The notes under the pieces were generated by a model. The model saw nothing but the letters and a program-made list of their open reading frames with translations. It was not told where the DNA came from and did no database searches. This document shows positions 23,765-35,035 of a stretch of 64,000 nucleotides of DNA, in pieces. This stretch comes from Megaustenia siamemsis (lineage: Eukaryota > Mollusca > Gastropoda > Stylommatophora > Ariophantidae). A program made the position numbers and the translations under genes. The DNA is taken from positions 2,170,001-2,234,000 of the forward strand of contig JAVIAB010000159.1 in NCBI GenBank assembly GCA_032433765.1. Reading direction: 5' to 3'. Positions within the stretch are counted from its first letter, which is position 1, and each line of letters begins with the position of its first letter.

Positions 23765-23799
23765 TATTGTGGAACTAACAGTTGGTTTAATGTATTTTA

Positions 23800-24023
23800 C
23801 AGCACTATGACTACACGCTCTGCAGCTGTGAACTAACACAGCAGCGACAGTACGGATAGCACATATACTGTGTACGGTAAACTGAGAACTAATATATGTT
23901 TATTACAACTGAGAAGACATCTACTGTACTAATAACACATACTGTGTGCAAGGCACAGTGGGAGCTAATAGTGTATAATACAACAAAGAAGACTCCTACT
24001 GCAAGGATAGTGCATACATTGTG
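23800..24023. repeat. 76-bp minisatellite, left part (diverged)
   Basis: Diverged copies of the unit seen clearly at 27978-28290 (CATACACTGTGTGCGG, GAACTAATATCTGTATAAT, ACAACAGAGAAGACACCTAC). The array was split by the element at 24024-27977. Confidence 0.8.
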
Positions 24024-25589
24024 AGTAGTTATGAAACCGTATAATGCAAGCCATTAGTGTAGAAAGATGTTTATATATTAGTGTCTGTAAATGTTTATGC
24101 TTGTGGGTGCACATTTTTTGTGTTTGGAAGTTCGGCCGGCCGGTGTCGACCCGGTGATCGGTGACACGTGACCGGTGATCGGTGGGATTATTGAATGTGA
24201 GATGACGTGTCAGATTTGGTTGAATGGTCGTTGGCTTATAGTATTGTTCTGGTCGGTCGGTGGCTAGGATTATCGTATTGTTGTGGTCTGTCGGTGGCTT
24301 ATCGTATTGTTGTCAAGAATGTGGTATTTTAAATGCTGACGGAGCTTGTTAACGTTCAGTGAATGTAACTAAAGTTTGCTTTGTTAGGTAGATGTTTAAG
24401 AGATCGGTTGAATGTGGTATTTTAAATGCTGGCGGCGCTTGTTAACCGCTGTTCATGGTGACCACGACATGTAACTAAAGTTTGGGGTACCCTGGTAAAT
24501 GTTTAAAAAAAGAGATGAAGTGTCGGTTGAATGTGGTATTGTTATTTTAAATGATGAAGGCGCTTTTTAACCGCGTGTTCTGTGTGATCATTAAGTGAAA
24601 CACTTAAAGTTAAATGATCGTAATAACACTGAAATAAATGATACAGAAATTTATTCACATAAAAAAATATAGGTGATACGAAATGGTTCGATTAAAAACC
24701 GACATGGCGAAATAAAATTAAAGTTAAATGATCGTAATAAAAAGGTGAAATAAAATATTATACTTAAATAAAAAGAAACGTTAAGAAATAAAATACTTAA
24801 ATTTAAATTATCGCGGAATAATAAAAAAAAGTGAATTAAATATTATACTTAAAAAAAAAAAAGAAACGTTAAGAAATATAGGTGCTACGAAATGCTTCGA
24901 TTAAAATCCGACATGGCGAAACAAAATTAAAGTTGTGAAAATGATCAAACGACCGAACGTGAACGCTGGCTCCGTTTAAGTGACCGGATTTAAGTGACCA
25001 GGTTTTTTTAGTGTTAGTCCTATTTCGGTTTAAGTGATCAGGTTTTCATTTGGAAGTCGAGAGGTTTTTTAGTGTTAATCATTCACTGTAACACATGTTT
25101 GAAAGCGACAAATTCCTACATTACCTGATCAAGTGTGGTTTATTTTCAGGTTTGTCATGAGACATGATACATGCGAGCACAGGGCAAGTCACAGGTGGGT
25201 ACTTTAAGATTATAATGGTAGTTGATGTCGAGACCTGCCCAATATTAAATATGGTTGAACAAGGGTTTTTCTATAATACATGGACGCCAAACCGTGAGTA
25301 GAAATATTTAAACATAAGGAAATATAAGAAAGTAAAATAAACTTTTTATTTCTTTTTTTAATTTTATTATTTTATTATTGTTGTACACGTGCTTTGTTTG
25401 GTTATTTATAACTCCGTATCTCAATCTTTTTACAATCCTTTATTGTTAAATAGTTGTGTGGTGGGATAAATGATATATAGAATATATATTTGCTATTTAT
25501 TTCATTTAATTTATTTTATTGTTGATGTAAGTGTGGTTTGGTTAGACAACAAATTTTCTGTTTCCTTCTCTGAAAGTTTTCTTCATACA

Positions 25590-25688
<99 letters not shown>

Positions 25689-27977
25689 CCGTGTAATCCT
25701 TTGTAATCCTTTATTGTTAAATAGTTGTGGTGGGATAAAAGATATACAGAATATATATTTGTTATTTATTTATTATTTGTTATCTTATTATTGCTGTTCG
25801 CAAGGTTTGGTCAGACAATAAATTTTCTCTTTCCTTCTCTGAAAGTTTTGTTCATTCAAATATATATATATTGATAATTCTGTGTAATCCTTTGTAATAC
25901 TTTATTGTTAAATAGTTACATATATATTATATATATATATATATATATTACATATTACATATTATATATAATATGTATTTACATTTTCTACTTGTTGATT
26001 AGTTAAATGCTTTATAATAATTTAAAATATTAATAATAATAATAATAATGTTTGAATATTATCCCCTAGAGTCTGTCCTTATGGTGGTTTCAATGGAAAG
26101 GGTACAGGCATCTTGATGACTCAACCATCGATTGATCTCTTTAAGTCCCCAGGGAAGTCGATGACCTTACTCTCTTCACATTTTATAAAATTACTCTTTT
26201 ATATAATAATAAAATCTTTAATTTAAAGTTATATAGGAAATATTTGTATAATTTGATTTGGTTAATTCACTTGTCAGAGAGAGAGAGAGAAAGAGAGAGA
26301 GAGATAGCGAGAGGTGAGAGATAGAGAGAGAGAGAGTTGTTGTCTGACCAAAGCACGTATACAGCAACAATAAAATAAATAAATAAATAGCAAATATATA
26401 TATTCTATATCATCTATCCCACTACACAACTAACTGTTTAACAATAAAGGATTACAATGGATTGAGCTACGGAATTATCAATATATATATTTGAATGAAC
26501 AAAACTTTCAGAGAAGGAAACAGAAAACTAGTTGTCTGACCAAACCACGCATTCAGCAATAATAAAATAAATCAAAAAAAAAAAATAAATAAATAACAAA
26601 TATATATTCTATATATCATTTATCCAACCACACAACTATATAACAATAAAGGATTACAAAGTAAAGGATTGTAAAAGATTGAGATACGGAGTTATCAATA
26701 ACCAAACAAAGCACGTGTACAACAATAATACAATTAATACAATTTAAAAAAATAATAAAAAGTTTATTTTACTTTCTTATATTTCCTTATGTTTAAATAT
26801 TTCTACTCACGGTTTGGCGTCCATGTATTATAGAAATACCCTTGTTCAGCCATATTTAATATTGGGCAGGTCTCGACATCAACTACCATTATAATCTTAA
26901 AGTACCCACCTGTGATTTGCCCTGTGCTCGCATGTATCAAGTCTCATGACCAAACCGGAAATAAACCACACTTGATCAGGTAATGTAGGAATTTGTCGCT
27001 TTCAAACATGTGTTACAGTGAATGATTAACACTAAAAAACCTCTCGACTTCCAAATGAAAACCTGATCACTTAAACCGAAATAGGACTAACACTAAAAAA
27101 ACCTGGTCACTTAAATCCGGTCACTTAAACGGAGCCAGCGTTCACGTTCGGTCGTTTGATCATTTTCACAACTTTAATTTTGTTTCGCCATGTCGGATTT
27201 TAATCGAAGCATTTCGTAGCACCTATATTTCTTAACGTTTCTTTTTTTTTTTAAGTATTATGTTTAATTCACTTTTTTTAAATTATTCCGCGATTATTTA
27301 ACTTTAAGTATTTTATTTCTTAACGTTTCTATTTGTTTAAGTATAATATTTTATTTCACCTTTTTATTACGATCATTTAACTTTAATTTTATTTCGCCAT
27401 GTCGGTTTTTAATCCAACCATTTCGTATCACCTATATTTTTTAATGTAAATAAATTTCTATTTCATTTATTTCAGTGTTATTACGATCATTTAACTTTAA
27501 GTGTTTTTCGATTCATTTTTTAACATTAAAAACTTTAGTCACATGCCGATGTCACACAGAACACACGGTTCACAATCGCCGTCATCATTTAAAATACCAC
27601 ATTCAACAGATCACTTAAACATCTACCTAACAAAGCCAACTTTAGTTACATTCACTGAACGTTAACAAGCTCTGTCAGTGTTTAAAATACCATATTCTTG
27701 ACAATAATACGATAAGCCACCGACCGACCACAACAATACGATAAGCCAACGACCATTCAACCAAATCTGACACGTCATCTCACATTCAACAATCCCACCG
27801 AATGACCGTTTACCGTGTCACGGGTCACCGATCATCGGGTCGACACCGGCCGGCCGAACTTCCGAACACCGGTCCGAACAAGAAAAATGTGCACCCACAT
27901 GCATAAACATGTACATACACTAATATATAAACATCTTTCTGGACTAATGGCTTGGATTATATGGTTTCATCACTACT
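24024..27977. mobile_element. 3.95-kb long inverted-repeat (foldback-type) element
   Basis: The left arm (about 24024-25930) is the reverse complement of the right arm (about 26340-27977) with indels. Ends read AGTAGTTATGAAACC and, on the other strand, AGTAGTGATGAAACC. The flanks ATTGTG (24018-24023) and ACTGTG (27978-27983) behave as a 6-bp target duplication, and joining them restores the 76-bp array unit. The arms hold a GC-rich outer part (GGCCGGCCGGTGTCGAC), inner AT-rich segments, and about 215-bp sub-repeats near the centre. The spacer (about 25930-26340) holds AT and GA microsatellites and no gene. A 6-bp duplication with AG...CT ends is compatible with Maverick/Polinton-type termini, but nothing coding supports that. 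Confidence 0.85.
25586..25684. repeat. AT dinucleotide microsatellite
   Basis: Nearly pure (AT)n near the inner end of the left arm of the foldback element. Shorter AT runs follow at about 25860 and 25920-25975. Confidence 0.95.
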
Positions 27978-28290
27978 ACTGTGTGCGGTACAGTGGGAAC
28001 TAATATCTGTATAATAAAACAGAGAAAACACATACTATACAGATAGCGCATACACTGTGTGCGGCACAATGGAACTAATATCTGTATAATACAACAGAGA
28101 AGACACCTACTCTACAGATAGCGCATACACTGTGTGCGGTACAGTAAGAACTAATATCTGTATAATACAACAGAGAAGACACCTACTCTACAGACAGCGC
28201 ATACACTGTGTGTGGTACAGTGGGAACTAATATCTGTATAATACAACAGAGAAGACACCTACTGTACAAGTAAGGAATGAACTAACAACA
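27978..28290. repeat. 76-bp minisatellite, right part
   Basis: Copies begin at 27978, 28053 and 28129 (ACTGTGTGCGG), period 75-76 bp, about four copies. It is the target of the foldback element. Confidence 0.92.
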
Positions 28291-29412
28291 CCCAGACTGT
28301 CGGAGGTAAAGAAAGGGAATTAATAATATTATGTTTTGCACACAACCATGGTTCTTGAAGAGAAATGTGCCAACCAGCGACAGCAGCGAACTAAATGTGA
28401 CAGGAGCAGATTGGTTGTGAGCTCATCTCAGAGATCCGAGGGCCACCAAGAAACATATTCCAGCCTTAAGAAATTGATCCAGGCAACAAAACCTCGCCCA
28501 ACCAATCAACGGGAAGTACGGCCACTGTGATCGTCATTGAACGTCCATCTCTACATCATCACTGTTTACGTCGACTGGACAATTAAATGTGTTACAATGT
28601 ATAAGTTATTGATTTTGAAATTCTAGTAACTCGGATGTAGAAATAACAAATTGTCATCTAAATGTATCAAATTAGAGCAGAAAAATGGGCGAGGTTTTCT
28701 AAACTTGGTGAACTAAAAAATAGCGATCTACACAAATTGATCCAAACTGGCAAGAAATCTGTAGGAGCCAGGTAAATTACAAGCAAGCAACTATGGCAGC
28801 TGTAATTAGTTGTCTCAAGTGGCGGCCAATTTTTGGGAAATATTATTCGGTTTCAAGCTTCAAAGAAATGTTGGTTGAAGCGTTTTTGTTCTGTTAATTT
28901 TTGTTTAATATTAAATGTGTATACTTATTTTAAAATTTGAGCTATAAGGGCATTTATGTACGACAAGATTTTAACAAAATTGTTTGAAACCCAAATTCAC
29001 CTAATTTATTTTGACCGTGGACTTTTTGTGAAATTTCAGAATCACAACTGTCTCCAAGTGATAACTGATGGCGTCATGTAAATCCAGGAGTTTGTTGGTG
29101 AAAATTGCCAATTCAGAAATACCGCCATGGCAGCCGATACTGGACACACTTAATCAGTGCAACTTTACCAGGGCTGATATTTGTTAGGAAGATTTGGTAG
29201 CCGTCCCACTGACAGAATTGAGAAGATCAAGCACTGGCTGATTGTTGTCACATGCGACAGTCGTGTTTGAGATGAGATGTACAAATCTGACAGGCAGAAA
29301 GAGACCAACAAAGTTGGTAGTCTACCCTAGAAAATAGATATTTTAATGTCAGTTGTAGACTAGACTCATCATAAACTTGAACAAGTTGTTGCCTAGATCG
29401 AGACATTGAAGA
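28291..29412. other. Unique region upstream of GPCR 1
   Basis: The longest non-repetitive stretch on this side of the receptor. It holds a 64-codon open frame (28336-28530) without recognisable features and AT-rich sequence, but no tandem repeat and no mobile-element motif that I can name. It presumably contains the 5' UTR and promoter of the receptor at 29413; I cannot place a TATA box or initiator with confidence. Confidence 0.4.
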
Positions 29413-30460
29413 ATGTTGCATCAGGCGTCCAACGTCTCTTTGAAATATACGGAGCAGATGATTAACTATGGACAGAGAGAGATGATATTAGTTGTCATCT
29501 TGGTTATAGTTAGCAGTGTTGGAAGTTTACTCGGCACGGTAGCTAACGTCATCAACATAATCGTCTATTACAGGCAAGGCCTGGACACCACAATCAACAT
29601 TAGTTTCTTCTCGCTCGCCATCGCTGATTTGTTCAGTTTAATCTTTCAGCAAGGGTATAGCTTGTTCTTTAATCCCATGTTTGTCAGCTTAGATCTGCCC
29701 ATCGTATACTCAGAAGTACAGTTCCTGTCTTCTGCGGTGCCGCTGGCGATGTTTGCTGAAATTACCTGCATGATAACCGCGTTTATCACCGCTGAGAGGT
29801 GTCTGTGTGTTGTCTTTCCTCTACACGTCAAGCGAGTTATCACTCCTAAATTAACTGCTGCAGTTATCATCGCTATCTACACGCTGACCTTTACGACAGG
29901 TCTACCGCTGTTCTTCACCCTCTTCTACACATGGAAGTTTGACTTAAATTCCAACATAACACTTCTGACTATAGAATACACCAGCCACTACGCCGCAGCG
30001 GAAGCTCTCGCATACTTCTCTCATGCCCTTGATACACTGCTAGGTTTCTTCACTGTTTTAACATGCACCTTAATTCTAATCTACAAACTACAACAGAAAA
30101 ATGAATGGCGACAAAAGGCGAACGTTGACATGGAGAAGGCGAAACAAATATCTAAACGTGATGGCTACCATAATTATAGTGGTGTTAAACGCTTGTATTT
30201 TAGTGGTGTGCTACACGCCTGCTATTATGTTATCACTGACCACATTCCTGCTACCAGAGTTCTCAGTCTCAAGCAAGTACTACAGTCTGTACCACAATTT
30301 GTGGTCGCTGGCCATGTTTCTAGAAGTCATCAACTCCAGCGTCAACATCTTCCTCTACTACAAAATGAGCACCAAGTACAGACGCACCTATAGGCAACTT
30401 TTCTCGGAGTGTGTCCGTTCAGACAAGTCAGATGTGCCAGCCGTGACGTTCCTGAGATGA
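29413..30460 (+). pseudogene. Class A GPCR, gastropod chemosensory-receptor type (GPCR 1), frameshifted
   Basis: A seven-transmembrane receptor of about 348 residues if read across one frameshift. The first frame (from the ATG at 29413) covers the N-terminus with an NVS glycosylation site, then TM1 (GTVANVINIIV), TM2 (SFFSLAIADLFSL), TM3 ending TAERCLCVVFPLHVKR (ERC in place of DRY), TM4 and TM5. At about 30157-30163, just after SKRD before TM6, the frame shifts. TM6 (VVCYTPAIML), TM7 (NSSVNIFLYYKMS) and the tail TKYRRTYRQLF lie in the second frame, ending at 30460. Compared with the intact paralogue at 45055, the shift equals a loss of two bases. It should act as a plasma-membrane sensor of small ligands. 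Pseudogene or assembly error cannot be told apart here. Intronless. Confidence 0.85.
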
Positions 30461-31085
30461 ACCAAGAGAATCCTACATCATCAACATACCAGGCAACGTT
30501 AGTTTCTTGAATTACATGAGCAGTAATTAAAACTTTTCCAGGAAATGTTACATAGAAGTGATGCTGACCTGGTTACACATACAAAGTGACAAACTCTGCT
30601 GGGTCGCTGCGTCCTGCGAGATGTTTGAACCCGCTATCAGCTGAACGATAAGGCAGACCTGATAACAAAGGGGAGGGAATATAACCTCCAAATTCAGCCA
30701 TAAACGATGACAAAGGGGAGGGAATATAACCTCCAAATTCAGCCATAAACGATGACAAAGGGGAATATGACCTCCATACTTAACCATAGACGATGACAAA
30801 AGAGAGTAGAACTTCAAAACTTAACCATAGACGATGACAAAAGAGAGTAGAACTTCAAAACATAACCATAGACGATGACAAAAGAGAGTAGAACTTCAAA
30901 ACTTAACCATAGACGATGACAAAAGAGAGTAGAACTTCAAAACTTAACCATAGACGATGACAAAGGAGAGTAGAACTTCAAAACTTAACCATAGACGATG
31001 ACAAAAGAGAGTAGAACTTCAAAACTTAACCATAGACGATGACAAAGGAGAGTAGAACTTCAAAACTTAACCATAGACGATGACA
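30461..31085. repeat. 45-bp then 41-bp minisatellite downstream of GPCR 1
   Basis: Bases 30461-30660 are unique 3' flank. From about 30665, 45-bp units (GGGAATATAACCTCC, AATTCAGCCATAAACGATG) pass into 41-bp units (AACTTAACCATAGACGATG, ACAAAAGAGAGTAGAAC), about ten copies. The last 41-bp unit runs into the retroelement fragment at 31060 (TTAACCATAGACGATGACAA), so the array was probably built from that sequence. Confidence 0.92.
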
Positions 31086-31215
31086 AACTGGAGTCTGTAG
31101 ACAAATGTAACCATCTTGGATCCGCCGTTACCTATAATCTCTGACTGGAAGTAAAAGCTACAAAGGGGAACGACATGACCTCGGCGGTACCCACTAGAAT
31201 GGCACTGGGAGTGTT
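31060..31215 (+). pseudogene. Reverse transcriptase fragment (RT-D)
   Basis: The plus strand translates as LTIDDDKLESVDKCNHLGSAVTYN, with a stop and then EVKATKGNDM and TRMALGVLNNTNKIVVYRTY. This is the post-catalytic part of a non-LTR reverse transcriptase (the xxFxYLGS-type block and the following helix). Both ends dissolve into satellites: the 41-bp array ends on its TIDDDK codons and the 71-bp array begins on its GVLNNTNKIVVYRT codons. Confidence 0.65.
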
Positions 31216-34200
31216 AAATAACACCAACAAGATAGTTGTTTACAGAACTTACAGATCACACCTTTAGACGCAGAACGGGAAGTGTTAAATAACACCAACA
31301 AGATTGTTGTGTACAAAACTTACTGACCACACGTTTAGGTGCGGCACGGGGAGTGTTAAATAACACCAACAAGATCGTTGTTTACAGAACTTACTGACCA
31401 CACCTTTAGGTGCGGCACGGGGAGTGTTAAATAACACCAACAAGATCGTTGTTTACAGAACTTACTGACCACACCTTTAGGTGTGGCACGGGGAGTGTTA
31501 AATAACACCAACAAGATCGTTGTTTACAGAACTTACTGACCACACCTTTAGGCGTGGCACGGGGAGTGTTGAATAACACCAACAAGATCGTTGTTTACAG
31601 AACTTACTGACCACACCTTTAGGTGCGGCACGGGGAGTGTTAAATAACACCAACAAGATAGTTGTGTACAGAACTTACTGATCACACCTTTAGGTGCGGC
31701 ACGGGGAGTGTTAAATAACACCAACAAGATTGTTGTGTACAGAACTTACTGATCACACCTTTAGGTGCGGCACGGGGAGTGTTAAATAACACCAACAAGA
31801 TCGTTGTGTACAGAACTTACTGACCACACCTTTAGGTGCGGCACGGGGAGTGTTAAATAACACCAACAAGATCGTTGTTTACAGAACTTACTGATCACAC
31901 CTTTAGGTGCGGCACGGGGAGTGTTAAATAACACCAACAAGATCGTTGTTTACAGAACTTACTGATCACACCTTTAGGTGCGGCACGGGGAGTGTTAAAT
32001 AACACCAACAAGATCGTTGTTTACAGAACTTACTGACCACACCTTTAGGTGCGGCACGGGGAGTGTTAAATAACACCAACAAGATCGTTGTTTACAGAAC
32101 TTACTGACCACACCTTTAGGTGCGGCACGGGGAGTGTTAAATAACACCAATAAGATCGTTGTGTACAGAACTTACTGACCACACCTTTAGGTGCGGCACG
32201 GGGAGTGTTAAATAACACCAACAAGATCGTTGTTTACAGAACTTACTGACCACACCTTTAGGTGCGGCACGGGGAGTGTTAAATAACACCAACAAGATAG
32301 TTGTTTACAGAACTTACTGACCACACCTTTAGGTGCGGCACGGGGAGTGTTAAATAACACCAATAAGATCGTTGTGTACAGAACTTACTGACCACACCTT
32401 TAGGTGCGGCACGGGAAGTGTTAAATAACCCCAACAAGATCGTTGTGTACAGAACTTACTGATCACACCTTTAGGTGCGGCACGGGGAGTGTTAAATAGC
32501 ACCAACAAGATCGTTGTTTACAAAACTTACTGACCACACGTTTAAGCGTGGCACGGGAAGTGTTAAATAACCCCAACAAGATCGTTGTGTACAGAACTTA
32601 CTGACCACACGTTTAAGCGTGGCACGGGGAGTGTTAAATAACACCAACAAGATCGTTGTGTACAGAACTTACTGACCACACCTTTAGGTGCGGCACGGGG
32701 AGTGTTAAATAACACCAACAAGATCGTTGTGTACAGAACTTACTGACCACACCTTTAGGCGTGGCACGGGGAGTGTTAAATAACACCAACAAGATCGTTG
32801 TTTACATAACTTACTGACCACACCTTTAGGTGCGGCACGGGGAGTGTTAAATAACACCAACAAGATCGTTGTTTACAGAACTTACTGACCACACCTTTAG
32901 GTGCGGCACGGGGAGTGTTAAATAACACCAACAAGATCGTTGTTTACAGAACTTACTGATCACACCTTTAGGTGCGGCACGGGAAGTGTTAAATAACACC
33001 AACAAGATCGTTGTTTACAGAACTTACTGACCACACCTTTAGGTGCGGCACGGGGAGTGTTAAATAACACCAACAAGATCGTTGTTTACAGAACTTACTG
33101 ACCACACCTTTAGGCGTGGCACGGGGAGTGTTGAATAACACCAACAAGATCGTTGTTTACAGAACTTACTGATCACACCTTTAGGTGCGGCACGGGGAGT
33201 GTTAAATAGCACCAACAAGATCGTTGTTTACAGAACTTACTGACCACACCTTTAGGTGCGGCACGGGGAGTGTTAAATAACACCAACAAGATCGTTGTTT
33301 ACAGAACTTACTGACCACACCTTTAAGCGTGGCAAGGGGAGTGTTAAATAACACCAAGAAGATCGTTGTTTACAGAACTTACTGACCACACCTTTAGGTG
33401 CGGCACGGGGAGTGTTAAATAACACCAACAAGATCGTTGTTTACAGAACTTACTGACCACACCTTTAGGTGCGGCACGGGGAGTGTTAAATAACACCAAC
33501 AAGATCGTTGTGTACAGAACTTACTGATCACACCTTTAGGTGCGGCACGGGGAGTGTTAAATAACACCAACAAGATCGTTGTTTACAGAACTTACTGATC
33601 ACACCTTTAGGTGCGGCACGGGGAGTGTTAAATAACACCAACAAGATCGTTGTTTACAGAACTTACTGACCACACCTTTAGGTGCGGCACGGGGAGTGTT
33701 AAATAACACCAACAAGATCGTTGTGTACAGAACTTACTGATCACACCTTTAAGCGTGGCACGGGGAGTGTTAAATAACACCAACAAGATTGTTGTGTACA
33801 GAACTTGCTGATCACACCTTTAAGCGTGGCACGGGGAGTGTTAAATAACACCAACAAGATTGTTGTGTACAGAACTTGCTGATCACACCTTTAAGCGTGG
33901 CACGGGGAGTGTTAAATAACACCAACAAGATCGTTGTGTACAGAACTTACTGATCACACCTTTAAGCGTGGCACGGGGAGTGTTGAATAACACCAACAAG
34001 ATCGTTGTTTACAGAACTTACTGATCACACCTTTAGGTGCGGCACGGGGAGTGTTAAATAGCACCAACAAGATCGTTGTTTACAGAACTTACTGACCACA
34101 CCTTTAGGTGCGGCACGGGGAGTGTTAAATAACACCAACAAGATCGTTGTTTACAGAACTTACTGACCACACCTTTAGGTGCGGCACGGGGAGTGTTAAA

Positions 34201-35035
34201 TAACACCAACAAGATCGTTGTGTACAGAACTTACTGACCACACCTTTAAGCGTGGCAAGGGGAGTGTTAAATAACACCAAGAAGATCGTTGTTTACAGAA
34301 CTTACTGACCACACCTTTAGGTGCGGCACGGGGAGTGTTAAATAACACCAACAAGATCGTTGTTTACAGAACTTACTGACCACACCTTTAGGTGCGGCAC
34401 GGGGAGTGTTAAATAACACCAACAAGATCGTTGTGTACAGAACTTACTGATCACACCTTTAGGTGCGGCACGGGGAGTGTTAAATAACACCAACAAGATC
34501 GTTGTTTACAGAACTTACTGATCACACCTTTAGGTGCGGCACGGGGAGTGTTAAATAACACCAACAAGATCGTTGTTTACAGAACTTACTGACCACACCT
34601 TTAGGTGCGGCACGGGGAGTGTTAAATAACACCAACAAGATCGTTGTGTACAGAACTTACTGATCACACCTTTAAGCGTGGCACGGGGAGTGTTAAATAA
34701 CACCAACAAGATTGTTGTGTACAGAACTTGCTGATCACACCTTTAAGCGTGGCACGGGGAGTGTTAAATAACACCAACAAGATTGTTGTGTACAGAACTT
34801 GCTGATCACACCTTTAAGCGTGGCACGGGGAGTGTTAAATAACACCAACAAGATCGTTGTGTACAGAACTTACTGATCACACCTTTAAGCGTGGCACGGG
34901 GAGTGTTAAATAACACCAACAAGATCGTTGTGTACAGAACTTACTGATCACACCTTTAAGCGTGGCACGGGGAGTGTTAAATAACACCAACAAGATTGTT
35001 GTGTACAGAACTTGCTGATCACACCTTTAAGCGTA
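31207..35035. repeat. 71-bp satellite, about 54 copies (3.8 kb)
   Basis: The unit contains AGTGTTAAATAACACCAAC, AAGATCGTTGTTTACAGAAC and CACACCTTTAGGTGCGGCAC. Homogeneous, with variant subtypes (GGTGCGG or AGCGTGG; GTTTACAG or GTGTACAG). Long-range block duplication of about 12-13 units is visible (see findings). The unit length is not a multiple of three, so it is not coding. It is the largest array in the window. Confidence 0.98.

Noticed and set aside
24024..27977. Full Maverick/Polinton or other coding large DNA transposon
   Set aside because: Only the long inverted arms and the 6-bp duplication fit; no polymerase, integrase or capsid-type frame exists in the arms or the spacer. Kept as an unclassified foldback-type element.
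29646..29870. Minus-strand frame opposite GPCR 1
   Set aside because: Antisense shadow of the receptor frame, whose motifs on the plus strand are unambiguous.
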